Source of the DNA: Lutibacter sp. A80
Lineage (GTDB): Bacteria > Bacteroidota > Bacteroidia > Flavobacteriales > Flavobacteriaceae
Assembly (NCBI RefSeq): GCF_022429645.1
Contig: NZ_CP092480.1
Location: 3,268,501-3,332,500 of the forward strand
DNA: 64,000 bases
Direction of reading: 5' to 3'
Shown here piece by piece: positions 26,382-35,490 of this stretch. Both the position numbers and the translations under genes were made by a program. Under the pieces are notes generated by a model, which was given only the letters and a program-made list of their open reading frames with translations, made no database searches and was not told where the DNA came from. Each line of letters starts with the position of its first letter. The stretch's first letter is position 1.

Positions 26382-27128
26382 CTATATTATTTTTGCTTCG
26401 TTGTGTAGTAAGTTTATTAACTCTTCTACATTATCTGCATCTATTAATTTGCAGGCAGATTTTGGTGCTGGTTTTTCAAATGAAGTGGTTGCAGTTGTTG
26501 TTTCATTTGTTGTTGATTCAACAATTGTTAAAGGCTTTTTGCGAGCCATCATTATACCGCGCATATTTGGAATACGTAAGTCTTTTTCTTCAACAAGTCC
26601 TTTTTGTCCTGCAATAACTAGTGGTAAGTTACAAGATAAAACTTCTTTTCCACCATCTATTTCTCTTGATGCAGTGGCTTTATCTTCTTCAATTTCAAGG
26701 TTTACACAAGCGTTTACAAAATTGTAATCTAATAAAGTTGCTACCATACCAGGAACCATTCCTCCATTATAATCAATAGATTCTTTTCCAGCTAATATTA
26801 AATCGTAGGTATTATTTTTAATAACTTCAGCTAATTCTTTTGCAACTACAAAACCATCGGTAGCTAATGCATTTACTCTAATAGCATTGTCTGCTCCAAT
26901 AGCCAGTGCTTTGCGTAAAGTAGGTTCTACAGAGGCATCTCCAACACTTATTACAGTTATATTAGCACCTTGTTTTTCTTTAAACCACATTGCACGGGTT
27001 AAAGCAAATTCATCATACGGATTTATAACATATTGTACGCCGTTACTATCAAACTTTGTATTATTTTCTGTGAAATTTATTTTTGAAGTAGTGTCAGGTA
27101 CGTGACTTATACAAACTAATATTTTCAT
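26382..27128 (-). CDS. etfB: Electron transfer flavoprotein, beta subunit
   Basis: 248 residues, normal. Binds AMP and contacts EtfA. Visible blocks: NPYDEFALTRAMWFKE near 36, SVGDASVEPTLRKALAIGAD near 61, GKESIDYNGGMVPGMVA near 113 and REIDGGKEVLSCNLP near 154. First gene of the leftward etfBA pair. Its upstream region carries an 18-bp palindrome (27211-27228) that overlaps the expected -33 position of a near-consensus -7 box (TACATTCG, 27193-27186), suggesting repression of fatty-acid oxidation genes by an unknown regulator. Confidence 0.95.
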   Translation of the reverse strand: MKILVCISHVPDTTSKINFTENNTKFDSNGVQYVINPYDEFALTRAMWFKEKQGANITVISVGDASVEPTLRKALAIGADNAIRVNALATDGFVVAKELAEVIKNNTYDLILAGKESIDYNGGMVPGMVATLLDYNFVNACVNLEIEEDKATASREIDGGKEVLSCNLPLVIAGQKGLVEEKDLRIPNMRGIMMARKKPLTIVESTTNETTTATTSFEKPAPKSACKLIDADNVEELINLLHNEAKII

Positions 27129-27210
27129 TTTATTATTTATTTGAGTTTTTTATATTAAAATAACGACTTTATTATTATTTTTTTACGAATGTACTACTTT
27201 TTTTTAAAAA

Positions 27211-27228
27211 TACTATGCGTGCATAGTA
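27211..27228. promoter_or_regulatory. Candidate operator palindrome between etfB and pdhB
   Basis: TACTATGCGTGCATAGTA: perfect 8-bp arms around GT. It lies at the likely -33 region of etfB and about 50 bp upstream of the pdhB -7 box, so a dimeric TetR- or MarR-like repressor is plausible. The regulator itself is not in this window. Confidence 0.55.
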
Positions 27229-27249
27229 AAATTTTATTAAGTATTATTT

Positions 27250-27281
27250 TTTGATAGTAAATTTAGAATTGCTTACTTTTG
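27250..27281 (+). promoter_or_regulatory. Promoter of pdhB
   Basis: TTTG at 27250-27253 and TACTTTTG at 27274-27281, 20-base spacer. Transcription starting near 27285 would exclude the in-frame ATG at 27279 and supports the start at 27303. Confidence 0.7.
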
Positions 27282-27302
27282 CAATTCCATAAAAAAAATA
27301 TA

Positions 27303-28283
27303 ATGAAGACAATACAATTTAGAGAAGCCATTTGCGAGGCAATGAGTGAAGAAATGCGTCGCGATGAATCTATTTTTTTAATAGGTGAAGAAGTTGCTGA
27401 ATATAATGGTGCATACAAAGCGTCTAAAGGAATGTTAGATGAATTTGGGGAAAAACGAGTTATTGATTCTCCAATTGCTGAATTAGGTTTTACAGGTATT
27501 GCTGTTGGTTCAGCAATGAATGGTAATAGGCCAATTGTAGAGTTTATGACCTTTAATTTTGCATTAGTAGGTATCGATCAAATTATAAATAATGCTGCTA
27601 AAATTAGACAAATGTCTGGAGGACAGTTAAATTGTCCAATTGTTTTTAGAGGGCCAACAGGTTCGGCTGGTCAATTAGGTGCAACACACTCTCAAGCATT
27701 TGAAAACTGGTATGCTAATACTCCAGGTTTAAAAGTAGTAGTGCCATCAAATCCTTACGATGCTAAAGGATTATTAAAAGCTGCAATTAGAGATGATGAT
27801 CCAGTAATTTTTATGGAATCAGAACAAATGTACGGAGACAAAATGGATATTCCAGAAGGAGAATATATTATTCCAATTGGTGTTGCAGATATTAAAAGAG
27901 AAGGTACAGATGTAACAATTGTTTCTTTCGGTAAAATTATTAAAGAAGCTTATAAAGCAGCAGATATTCTTGAAAAAGAAGGTGTTTCTTGTGAGATTTT
28001 AGATATGCGTACTGTTAGACCAATGGATTTTGAAGCTATTTTTACTTCAGTTAAAAAAACAAATAGATTGGTAATACTTGAAGAAGCTTGGCCTTTTGCT
28101 AGTGTTTCATCAGAAATTACATTTCAAGTACAAGAAAATGTATTTGATTATTTAGATGCGCCAATCAGAAGAATTACAACAGCAGATACACCTGCACCAT
28201 ATTCTCCAGTTTTATTAGAGGAATGGTTACCTAACTTTAACGATGTTATTAAAGCGGTAAAAGATGTAATGTATATAAAATAA
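27303..28283 (+). CDS. pdhB: Pyruvate dehydrogenase E1 component, beta subunit
   Basis: 326 residues from the ATG at 27303; the longer in-frame start at 27279 falls inside the -7 box. E1 beta pairs with the E1 alpha subunit (not in the window) to decarboxylate pyruvate with thiamine diphosphate. Characteristic blocks: REAICEAMSEEMRRDESIFL, GEEVAEYNGAYKASKGML (about residues 28-45), IDSPIAELGFTGIAVGSA near 57, FRGPTGSAGQLGATHSQ near 117 and the C-terminal DTPAPYSPVLLEEW near 295. Related 2-oxoacid E1 beta proteins are similar, but the match to the pyruvate type is good. It stands apart from E1 alpha and E2, a common flavobacterial arrangement. Confidence 0.9.
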   Translation: MKTIQFREAICEAMSEEMRRDESIFLIGEEVAEYNGAYKASKGMLDEFGEKRVIDSPIAELGFTGIAVGSAMNGNRPIVEFMTFNFALVGIDQIINNAAKIRQMSGGQLNCPIVFRGPTGSAGQLGATHSQAFENWYANTPGLKVVVPSNPYDAKGLLKAAIRDDDPVIFMESEQMYGDKMDIPEGEYIIPIGVADIKREGTDVTIVSFGKIIKEAYKAADILEKEGVSCEILDMRTVRPMDFEAIFTSVKKTNRLVILEEAWPFASVSSEITFQVQENVFDYLDAPIRRITTADTPAPYSPVLLEEWLPNFNDVIKAVKDVMYIK

Positions 28284-28304
28284 AGGCATAATATTTGCGT
28301 TATT

Positions 28305-28337
28305 AAATCCTTTCAAGTAATACTTGAAAGGATTTTT
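28305..28337 (+). terminator. Terminator of pdhB
   Basis: Perfect 14-bp stem AAATCCTTTCAAGT/ACTTGAAAGGATTT, loop AAT, followed by T6. Confidence 0.92.
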
Positions 28338-28416
28338 TATTTCAAAGGTCTAGCTAAAATAAACTTATTTTACAGGATTTGTAAACCAGACCTTATAAAA
28401 TACAATAAGTATTAAA

Positions 28417-30912
28417 ATGAAAAGAATTTTTAAATTTATATATATCCCTTTTTTGTTTGTTTTTTCAATCGGCTTTGCTCAAGTTAAAGTTAGTGGTGTG
28501 GTAGTAGATGAACAAAATCAATCAATACCGTTTGCAAATATTGTGTTTGTAGATTCTAATATTGGAACAGTTTCAGATGAAAACGGTAAGTTTTACTTAG
28601 AATCAGGTAAAACTTATACTGAAATTGAAGTATTGTTTTTAGGGTATGAAACAAAAATAGTTCCAATAAAAAGTAGAGATTTTAATTTAAAAATTGTTTT
28701 AAAAGAAGCTGCTTCTCAGTTAGATGAAGTTTTTATTTATACCGGAAATGTCAAGAAAAAAGGAAACCCGGCAATTGAAATTCTAAAAAAAGTTTGGGCT
28801 AAAGAACGTAAAAACGGAATTTATTTATTCGATCAATATCAATATGAAAAGTATGAGAAGTTAGAATTTGATATGAATAATGTTGACAGTGCTTTTATGA
28901 AAAAGAAACTGTTTAAGGGAATGGAGTTTATTTTTGAAAAAATTGATACTTCTAATATAACGGGTAAGGCATTTTTACCAATTTTTATCAACGAATCTGT
29001 TTATAATTCATACGGTAAAAATAAAAATGGAGAAAAATTTAGAGAAGATTTAATTGCAAATAAAAATTCTGGATTTAATTCTAACCAAAATGTAATTGCA
29101 TTTATAAAAGATTTATATGTAGATTATAATATATATGATAGTTATATTAAAATTTTTGATAAAAGCTTTGTAAGTCCTATTTCAAAAGCTGCCGGAATTT
29201 CAACCTATAACTACATATTAGCAGATAGCGCATTTGTAGATAATAAATGGTGTTATAATATTCTGTATTATCCAAGAAGAAAAAGTGAATTAACTTTTAA
29301 AGGAGATTTTTGGGTAAACGATACTACGTTTGCAGTTAAAGAAATTAATATGCAAGCAACCAGAAGTGCAAATATAAACTGGGTTAAAGATATTTATATA
29401 GAGCAAGAGTTTGATGTGTTAAACGATTCGGTTTTTTTATTGAAAAGAGATTATATGTTATCTGATTTCAGTTTGAATAAAAAAGATAAATCTAAAGGTG
29501 TTTACGGTAGAAGAACTACCATGTATAAAGATTACAAATTTAATTTGCCAAAAGATGCAAGCTTCTATAATGAAGAGGTTAATGTATACGATCAAAAAAT
29601 TTATAACAAAGAAGATGCATATTGGAGTGCTAATAGGCAAGAAAAATTAAACGATAACGAGCTTGGAATTTATAAGATGTTAGATACTTTAACAACAGTT
29701 CCAAAGTTTAAAAAAATGTATAATGCCGTCTCAATTTTAGGCTCGGGATATATAGAGTTTAATAACTTCGATTATGGGTCTATTTACTCTACTTTTGGTA
29801 AAAATGATGTTGAAGGCTTACGTTTGCGCATTGGAGGAAGAACTTACTTAGGAGGAAATGAGCCTTGGCGTCTACAAGGGTATACAGCTTATGGCTTTGA
29901 TGATGATAAATTTAAATATGGAATGTCTGGAAAATGGATGTTAAATCCAAAAAGCAGATTTATTATTGGAGGAGGAAATAGGAGAGATGTTGAACAAATA
30001 GGAGTTAGTTTAACAACTACAAACGATGTTTTAGGAAGAAGCTTTGCATCATCTTCATTTTTTGCTAGCGGAGATAATAGTAAATTAACGTCAATAAATT
30101 TATCAAATTTCTTTATGTCTATAGAGCCTAAAAAGAATTTGTTATTTAGAATTGGAGCTTCTTATAGAACCTTAGTTACAGCTTCTCCAGAAACATTTAA
30201 TTTAGATTATTGGGTAGACAAACAAAATAATTTAAAGAAATCAGATATTATACAATCTGAAATAGATTTCTCAATAAAATATACGCCAAATAGAAAAACA
30301 ATTGGTTATGGGGTAGAAAGAAATGAAGTTACAGACACCTATTCTACATTGTTTTTAAATTATTCACAAGGAATAAAAGGTGTTTTTAATAGCGATTTTG
30401 ATTATCATAAATTGCAATTTTATTACCGTCAACCAATTTTAATAGGTGGTTTTGGAAGAATGTTTACAACTTTTGAGGTTGGTAAAACTTTTGGAGAAGT
30501 GCCTTTAGGCTTGCTAAATGTGGTGCCTGGAAATCAATCTTATTTCACAATTGAAAATACATATGCCTTATTAGATTATTACGAATTTGTAACAGATACC
30601 TATGCTTCGCTTCATATTGAACATAATTTTAATGGGCGTTTTTTATCTAGAATTCCTTTGTTAAGAAAGTTGAATTTAAGAGAAATTGTTGGTTTTAAAG
30701 GTGTTTGGGGAGAAATATCAGATAAAAATATAGCTTTAAGTGCTTCAAATATAAATTATGTTGCACCTACAAAGGGATATTATGAATACAGTGTTGGAAT
30801 AGGTAATATTTTTAAAGTATTTAGAATAGATTTTAGTTGGAGAGGTAATTATTTAGACATGCCAACGGCTAATAAATTTGCTATAAAAGGTGCTTTTGGT
30901 TTCTATTTTTAA
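28417..30912 (+). CDS. DUF5686 outer-membrane protein with carboxypeptidase-like regulatory domain
   Basis: 831 residues. A signal peptide (hydrophobic residues 7-20, cleavage near FAQ at 20-22) is followed by a carboxypeptidase-D-like regulatory beta-sandwich (residues ~23-105: VSGVVVDEQNQSIPFANIVF and SDENGKFYL), then a long DUF5686 region and a C-terminal part rich in alternating aromatic and polar residues ending in FGFYF, the signature of an outer-membrane beta barrel. It resembles TonB-dependent receptor organisation without a plug domain. Substrate unknown. It stands alone between terminators of pdhB and the ppa promoter. Confidence 0.9.
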   Translation: MKRIFKFIYIPFLFVFSIGFAQVKVSGVVVDEQNQSIPFANIVFVDSNIGTVSDENGKFYLESGKTYTEIEVLFLGYETKIVPIKSRDFNLKIVLKEAASQLDEVFIYTGNVKKKGNPAIEILKKVWAKERKNGIYLFDQYQYEKYEKLEFDMNNVDSAFMKKKLFKGMEFIFEKIDTSNITGKAFLPIFINESVYNSYGKNKNGEKFREDLIANKNSGFNSNQNVIAFIKDLYVDYNIYDSYIKIFDKSFVSPISKAAGISTYNYILADSAFVDNKWCYNILYYPRRKSELTFKGDFWVNDTTFAVKEINMQATRSANINWVKDIYIEQEFDVLNDSVFLLKRDYMLSDFSLNKKDKSKGVYGRRTTMYKDYKFNLPKDASFYNEEVNVYDQKIYNKEDAYWSANRQEKLNDNELGIYKMLDTLTTVPKFKKMYNAVSILGSGYIEFNNFDYGSIYSTFGKNDVEGLRLRIGGRTYLGGNEPWRLQGYTAYGFDDDKFKYGMSGKWMLNPKSRFIIGGGNRRDVEQIGVSLTTTNDVLGRSFASSSFFASGDNSKLTSINLSNFFMSIEPKKNLLFRIGASYRTLVTASPETFNLDYWVDKQNNLKKSDIIQSEIDFSIKYTPNRKTIGYGVERNEVTDTYSTLFLNYSQGIKGVFNSDFDYHKLQFYYRQPILIGGFGRMFTTFEVGKTFGEVPLGLLNVVPGNQSYFTIENTYALLDYYEFVTDTYASLHIEHNFNGRFLSRIPLLRKLNLREIVGFKGVWGEISDKNIALSASNINYVAPTKGYYEYSVGIGNIFKVFRIDFSWRGNYLDMPTANKFAIKGAFGFYF

Positions 30913-30953
30913 AAATCATAATAAAAAAAGCACACGTAAAACTATCATTTTTG

Positions 30954-30961
30954 TATTTTTG
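30954..30961 (+). promoter_or_regulatory. -7 box of ppa
   Basis: TATTTTTG, 19 bases before the ppa ATG. Confidence 0.5.
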
Positions 30962-30980
30962 TCGAAAATAAAAATATAAA

Positions 30981-31514
30981 ATGACTGCTAAATCTAAAAA
31001 ACCATTAACATTTGATGTGTTAATTGAAATTCCAAAAGGAAGTAGAAATAAATATGAATACGACTTTGCATTGAATAAAATTAGGTTCGATCGAATGTTA
31101 TTTTCATCAATGATGTATCCAGGAGATTATGGGTTTATTCCAGAATCATTAGCATTGGATAAAGATCCTTTAGATGTTTTAGTATTAGGTTCTGAACCAA
31201 CTTTCCCTATGGTTGTAATGGAAGTTAGACCAATTGGTGTTTTCCATATGACAGATGAAAAAGGGCCTGATGAAAAAATAATTTGTGTTCCAGTTTCAGA
31301 TCCAATTTGGAGTAATAGAAAAGATATTAATGATATAAATCCTCATAGATTGAAAGAAATTGAACACTTTTTTCAAGTTTATAAAGATTTAGAAAAGAAA
31401 AAAGTTGATGTAGGTGGATGGGGTAATGCTGAAGAAGCTGAAAAAATTTATCATGAGTGTATCGCTAGATACGATAATAGTGAGCACAAGAAAAAAAGAA
31501 CATTTACAATTTAG
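30981..31514 (+). CDS. ppa: Inorganic pyrophosphatase (family I, soluble)
   Basis: 177 residues. Hydrolyses PPi in the cytosol to drive biosynthetic reactions. Conserved metal and phosphate ligands: EIPKGSRNKYEYD near the N-terminus, MYPGDYGFIPESLALDKDPLD near 46-66 with the paired Asp residues, and VPVSDP near 100. It directly precedes hppA, so the soluble and the ion-pumping pyrophosphatases are neighbours; a terminator between them suggests they are transcribed separately. Confidence 0.95.
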   Translation: MTAKSKKPLTFDVLIEIPKGSRNKYEYDFALNKIRFDRMLFSSMMYPGDYGFIPESLALDKDPLDVLVLGSEPTFPMVVMEVRPIGVFHMTDEKGPDEKIICVPVSDPIWSNRKDINDINPHRLKEIEHFFQVYKDLEKKKVDVGGWGNAEEAEKIYHECIARYDNSEHKKKRTFTI

Positions 31515-31530
31515 TAAAAAATAGTTAACC

Positions 31531-31558
31531 AAGCCAGTTTTAAAAAGCTGGTTTTTTT
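31531..31558 (+). terminator. Terminator of ppa
   Basis: Stem AAGCCAG/AGCTGGTTT-type with CCAG/CTGG core and a seven-T tail, 17 bp after the ppa stop. Confidence 0.75.
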
Positions 31559-31627
31559 AATGTTATATTTTTTAGCTACTTTGTATGCCACTAAAAAAAT
31601 TATTAATTAAACTTTATTAAATAAACA

Positions 31628-34036
31628 ATGGAATTTATTGTAAAAATCTTACCTCTCTTTGGGGTATTAGCGCTTGTATTTGTAGTAATAAAAAATGTTT
31701 GGGTTTCAAAACAAGACGGAGGAAATGAGAAAATGCTGAAAATATCTAAACATATTGCTGATGGAGCAATGTCCTTTTTAAAAGCAGAATATAAAATCTT
31801 ATTTATTTTTGTTTTAGCTGTAGCAATTTTATTATATCTGAAAGGAACTTATGATGTGGGATCACATGGTATGGTTGCTGTTTCATTTATTATTGGAGCA
31901 ATTTGCTCTGCTTTAGCAGGTTTTATAGGTATGAAAGTAGCTACTAAAGCAAATGTTAGAACTACTCAAGCAGCAACGACTTCATTAGAAAGAGCATTAG
32001 AAGTTGCATTTGCAGGTGGTGCAGTTATGGGATTAGGTGTTGTAGGCTTAGGAGTTTTAGGATTAAGTAGCTTATTTATGTTATATCAATATATATGGCC
32101 AGGATCTGAAAACATACCTACAGTACTAAATGTATTATCAGGGTTTTCATTAGGAGCTTCTTCTATTGCGTTATTTGCACGTGTTGGTGGAGGTATTTAT
32201 ACTAAGGCTGCAGATGTTGGAGCCGATTTAGTAGGAAAAGTGGAAGCAGGTATTCCTGAAGATCATCCATTAAATCCAGCAACTATAGCAGATAATGTAG
32301 GTGATAATGTAGGGGATGTAGCTGGTATGGGAGCCGATTTATTCGAGTCGTATGTTGGTTCAATTATTGGAACAATGGTACTAGGAGCTTTGATTATAAC
32401 GCCAAATTTTAATGGATTAGGAGCTGTTTATTTGCCACTTGTTTTAGCTGCTGTTGGAATTATAATGTCTATTATAGGTACATTTTTTGTTAGAGTTAAA
32501 GATGGGGGAGATCCTCAAAAAGCTTTAAATTTAGGAGAATTTGGATCTGGACTTTTAATGGTTGTTGCTTCATATTTTATTATTGCTCATTCAGGTTTGT
32601 TGCCAGAAAGTTGGACTGCTGATGGGGTTAAATATACTGCAATGGGTGTGTTTTACGCAACCTTAGCTGGGCTAGTTGCTGGTTTTTGTGTTGGTAAAGT
32701 TACCGAATATTATACAGGAACTGGAACAAAACCAGTGCTTTCAATTGTTAAGCAATCAGAAACTGGTTCTGCAACAAATATTATTGCAGGTTTAGGAGTT
32801 GGTATGATGTCTACAATGTTACCTATATTATTAATTGCTGGTGCAATTATAGTTTCTCATTATTTTGCTGGCTTATACGGTATTGCAATTGCGGCTGTAG
32901 GTATGTTAGCAAACACAGGTATTCAATTAGCAGTAGATGCTTATGGGCCTATTTCAGATAATGCTGGTGGTATAGCAGAAATGGCAGAATTGCCAAGTGA
33001 AGTTCGTGAACGAACAGATAAATTAGATGCTGTAGGAAATACTACTGCAGCAATTGGTAAAGGATTTGCAATTGCTTCTGCAGCTTTAACTGCCTTAGCT
33101 TTATTTGCTGCATACATGAAAACAGCAAAAATAACGTCAATCGATGTTTCTCGCCCAGATATTATGGCCGGATTATTAATTGGAGGAATGTTACCATTCG
33201 TATTTTCTGCCTTGTCTATGAAAGCTGTTGGACGAGCTGCAATGTCAATGATTGAAGAGGTACGTCGTCAATTTAAAGATATTCCTCAATTAAAAGCGGC
33301 GTTAAAAATTATGCGTAAATATGATGCTGATATGTCAAAAGCTTCTGTTGAAGATAGAAAAATATTTGATGAAGCAGATGGGTATGCAGAATATGATAAA
33401 TGTGTTGAGATTTCTACAGAAGCTTCTATTCGAGAAATGGTATTACCAGGTTTATTAGCATTAGCAGTTCCAGTGTTAGTTGGATTTGTTGGAGGTGCTG
33501 AAATGCTAGGAGGACTTTTAGCGGGTGTTACAACATCTGGAGTTTTAATGGCTATTTTTCAATCAAATGCAGGTGGAGCTTGGGATAATGCTAAAAAAAT
33601 GATTGAAGAGCAAGGTAAAAAAGGAACTGATGCGCATAAAGCAGCAGTTGTTGGTGATACTGTAGGTGATCCGTTTAAAGATACTTCAGGGCCTTCTTTA
33701 AATATTTTATTAAAATTAATGTCGGTTGTAGCATTGGTAATCGCGCCAAGTATTGCAATAGACAGTGATGATGTTACAGCATATGCCAAAGAAAACGTAT
33801 CAACTGAAGTTGTAGCTGAATTAGAAATTTCAAAAGATGTGAAAATTGAATTAACTGTAAATGATGATAAAACTACTAGTGCAACTATAACTACAAGTAC
33901 ATTGCAAAATGGTAAAACTGTAGTAGCTGAAGAGGTGTTTACTGGAACTGAAGAAGAAGTAGCCGCTAAATTAAAGGCTATAGAAGGTGCAGAGGTAATT
34001 ATTACAACTGAAAAAACAGGAGGGGAAGTTTTGTAG
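31628..34036 (+). CDS. hppA: Membrane-bound ion-translocating pyrophosphatase, K+-dependent type
   Basis: 802 residues with about 16 membrane segments. Couples PPi hydrolysis to outward transport of Na+ and/or H+. Catalytic blocks: [20 protein letters not shown] near 195, [20 protein letters not shown] near 218, [15 protein letters not shown] near 440 and [17 protein letters not shown] near 678. The [10 protein letters not shown] motif near 472 has Ala where K+-independent enzymes have Lys, marking the K+-dependent class, whose members often pump Na+. Unusual is a polar, Thr/Glu-rich tail of ~95 residues after the last membrane segment (about 708-802). The gene's own terminator appears to lie beyond the inserted IS element. 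Confidence 0.93.
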   Translation: MEFIVKILPLFGVLALVFVVIKNVWVSKQDGGNEKMLKISKHIADGAMSFLKAEYKILFIFVLAVAILLYLKGTYDVGSHGMVAVSFIIGAICSALAGFIGMKVATKANVRTTQAATTSLERALEVAFAGGAVMGLGVVGLGVLGLSSLFMLYQYIWPGSENIPTVLNVLSGFSLGASSIALFARVGGGIYTKAADVGADLVGKVEAGIPEDHPLNPATIADNVGDNVGDVAGMGADLFESYVGSIIGTMVLGALIITPNFNGLGAVYLPLVLAAVGIIMSIIGTFFVRVKDGGDPQKALNLGEFGSGLLMVVASYFIIAHSGLLPESWTADGVKYTAMGVFYATLAGLVAGFCVGKVTEYYTGTGTKPVLSIVKQSETGSATNIIAGLGVGMMSTMLPILLIAGAIIVSHYFAGLYGIAIAAVGMLANTGIQLAVDAYGPISDNAGGIAEMAELPSEVRERTDKLDAVGNTTAAIGKGFAIASAALTALALFAAYMKTAKITSIDVSRPDIMAGLLIGGMLPFVFSALSMKAVGRAAMSMIEEVRRQFKDIPQLKAALKIMRKYDADMSKASVEDRKIFDEADGYAEYDKCVEISTEASIREMVLPGLLALAVPVLVGFVGGAEMLGGLLAGVTTSGVLMAIFQSNAGGAWDNAKKMIEEQGKKGTDAHKAAVVGDTVGDPFKDTSGPSLNILLKLMSVVALVIAPSIAIDSDDVTAYAKENVSTEVVAELEISKDVKIELTVNDDKTTSATITTSTLQNGKTVVAEEVFTGTEEEVAAKLKAIEGAEVIITTEKTGGEVL

Positions 34037-34053
34037 AAAATATTAAATTTTTT

Positions 34054-34079
34054 TGTCTAGTCCTAAATAACCGATACAG
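34054..34079 (+). repeat. Left terminal inverted repeat of the IS3 element
   Basis: Begins TGTCTAGTCCT and ends CCGATACAG. It matches the reverse complement of the right end at 19 of 26 positions, including GTCCT and CGATACA. Confidence 0.8.
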
Positions 34080-34104
34080 ATTATTAAAGGGTAAAAGTTA
34101 AAAA

Positions 34105-34956
34105 TTAAAGCTGAATAATGACATCATTGTTCAGCTTTTTTGATTTGTATTGTTTTGGTTTAATTTTTTTTTGTGCGTGCATTTGTATTGGTGTTAGCAT
34201 TTCGTTAGATAAATGAGGTCTTATATTGTTGTATATTTCTATTGCATTTTTGACCAGTTTCTCCTTTACTTTAAAATCTTGAATCTTCTGTGCTACACTA
34301 AATTCCTGTTTTAAAATTCCATTTATTCGCTCTGCAACTGCATTTTCATATGGATCATATTTTTCAGTCATACTAGGCTTAATCTCATTGTTTTCTAATA
34401 GTCTTTGATATTCATTCGAGCAATATTGCAACCCTCTATCAGAGTGATGTATTAATGGACTTTCTTTGTATTTTCTATTATTTATAGCCATTTCCAATGC
34501 CCTCAATGAACCATCCATTGATAAAGATTTTGACACATCATATCCTACAATCTTTTTAGAATAAGCATCTGTGATTAATGCCAGATACGAAGGGTTGGTT
34601 CTCGTTCCGATATATGTAATATCACTCACCCAAACTGATTCAGGCCCTTCTATATCCATTGAGCTGACAAGGTTTCTGTGCTTTCTAAATCTATGATGAG
34701 AGTCTGTAGTTATGTGGTAGCTTCTTTTAGGTATTATTAACATATGGTTAGCTTTTAGTATTCTAAACAATTTATCTCTTCCTACTTTTAATAGTGATAA
34801 TTTATCCTTTAACAGAAAGTATAATTTCTTACCACCCAATCTTGGCATTAGCATCCGAATATCACGAACCAAAACGATAACTTTTTGTGCTACAGTTTGT
34901 TTATGAAGTCTTGATTTTATGGATCTATAGTAAACCTGTCTGTTTACCCCGAGCAA
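34105..34956 (-). CDS. IS3-family transposase OrfB (DDE catalytic part)
   Basis: 283 residues from a TTG; there is no ATG. The frame is open further upstream, through the end of orfA, to about 35034, which fits production as an OrfAB fusion by -1 frameshifting rather than separate initiation. Contains an HTH_21-like segment (LPRLGGKKLYFLL region, ~residues 35-90) and the rve integrase core: Asp in VSDITYIGT, Asp in HHSDRGLQY, and Glu in AVAERINGILKQEF, the expected D,D,E triad with a conserved Arg/Lys after the Glu. No internal stop, so the element may be active. Confidence 0.9.
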   Translation of the reverse strand: MLGVNRQVYYRSIKSRLHKQTVAQKVIVLVRDIRMLMPRLGGKKLYFLLKDKLSLLKVGRDKLFRILKANHMLIIPKRSYHITTDSHHRFRKHRNLVSSMDIEGPESVWVSDITYIGTRTNPSYLALITDAYSKKIVGYDVSKSLSMDGSLRALEMAINNRKYKESPLIHHSDRGLQYCSNEYQRLLENNEIKPSMTEKYDPYENAVAERINGILKQEFSVAQKIQDFKVKEKLVKNAIEIYNNIRPHLSNEMLTPIQMHAQKKIKPKQYKSKKLNNDVIIQL

Positions 34957-34970
34957 ATCACAGGTAGAAA

Positions 34971-35405
34971 CTAAAGTTTCTTTATATTCTTCTTTGAAGA
35001 TGTTGATAAGTCGGGTGTGTAATTTTTTCTTATTTGAATATCATATTCCTTTTCTGCCATATCAACAAGCATATCGAAAATAATAACCTTTTTATCAGCA
35101 CGTTCTGCTAGATGTTCAGCTCTAGCTTTCTGTTTTTCAAGGAGCTTTATTTTAGCTTCAAGCTCAAGTATTTTTTGTTCTGGAGTTTTTGACATCGTTT
35201 TTGGAACTTGGTTTTCCCAATCAAAGTTACCATATTTTTGCAACCATTTGGTTACTGTAGCGTCTCCCTGAATACCATATTTACGCTTGGCTTGGGTTTT
35301 TGTTAAAAATCCTTGTTCTACTTCTTCAACTAATTGAAGTTTAAAAGAAAGCGAGTAATCTTTTTGAGTTCGCTTTGCTGCACCTGATTTGTCTGATGTT
35401 TTCAT
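34971..35405 (-). CDS. IS3-family transposase OrfA (DNA-binding part)
   Basis: 144 residues. N-terminal helix-turn-helix of transposase-8/IS3 type (LSFKLQLVEEVEQGFLTKTQ, then AKRKYGIQGDATVTKWLQKYG, ~residues 18-58) and a leucine-zipper-like coiled coil (ILELEAKIKLLEKQKARAEH, ~75-95). It should bind the terminal inverted repeats. Near its 3' end the codons AGA AAA AAT (35030-35022) contain the heptamer A AAA AAT, a candidate slippery site giving a fused product of about 433 residues. Confidence 0.88.
   Translation of the reverse strand: MKTSDKSGAAKRTQKDYSLSFKLQLVEEVEQGFLTKTQAKRKYGIQGDATVTKWLQKYGNFDWENQVPKTMSKTPEQKILELEAKIKLLEKQKARAEHLAERADKKVIIFDMLVDMAEKEYDIQIRKNYTPDLSTSSKKNIKKL
35022..35028 (-). 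promoter_or_regulatory. Candidate -1 programmed frameshift site of the IS3 element
   Basis: AAAAAAT in the phase A AAA AAT at orfA codons 126-128. The -1 frame is open from just upstream of here into orfB without interruption. Frameshifting is inferred from IS3-family biology. Confidence 0.6.
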
Positions 35406-35420
35406 TACACTTGTGTTTTA

Positions 35421-35446
35421 GTGTATCGCTATTTCAGGACGGGACA
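35421..35446 (-). repeat. Right terminal inverted repeat of the IS3 element
   Basis: Read leftward it begins TGTCCCGTCCT and ends GCGATACAC, the partner of the repeat at 34054-34079. Confidence 0.8.
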
Positions 35447-35460
35447 TTTTTTAAATATAA

Positions 35461-35490
35461 AAAGGCACTCAATTTGAGTGCCTTTTTTTT
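35461..35490 (+). terminator. Terminator, probably the original one of hppA
   Basis: AAAGGCACTC, loop AATTT, GAGTGCCTTT and eight T. It starts 15 bp right of the IS, and no other rightward gene precedes it, so it most likely terminated hppA before the insertion. Confidence 0.75.

Larger units (their letters stand above)
34054..35446 (-). mobile_element. IS3-family insertion sequence, complete
   Basis: 1393 bp bounded by imperfect inverted repeats starting TGTC (34054-34079 and 35421-35446, 19 of 26 positions matching) with the TG...CA ends typical of IS3. It carries orfA and orfB reading leftward and a candidate -1 frameshift site. Both flanks are T-rich, so a target duplication of 3-4 bp (TTT) is possible but cannot be proven. 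It sits 17 bp after hppA and separates that gene from a strong terminator. Confidence 0.88.
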
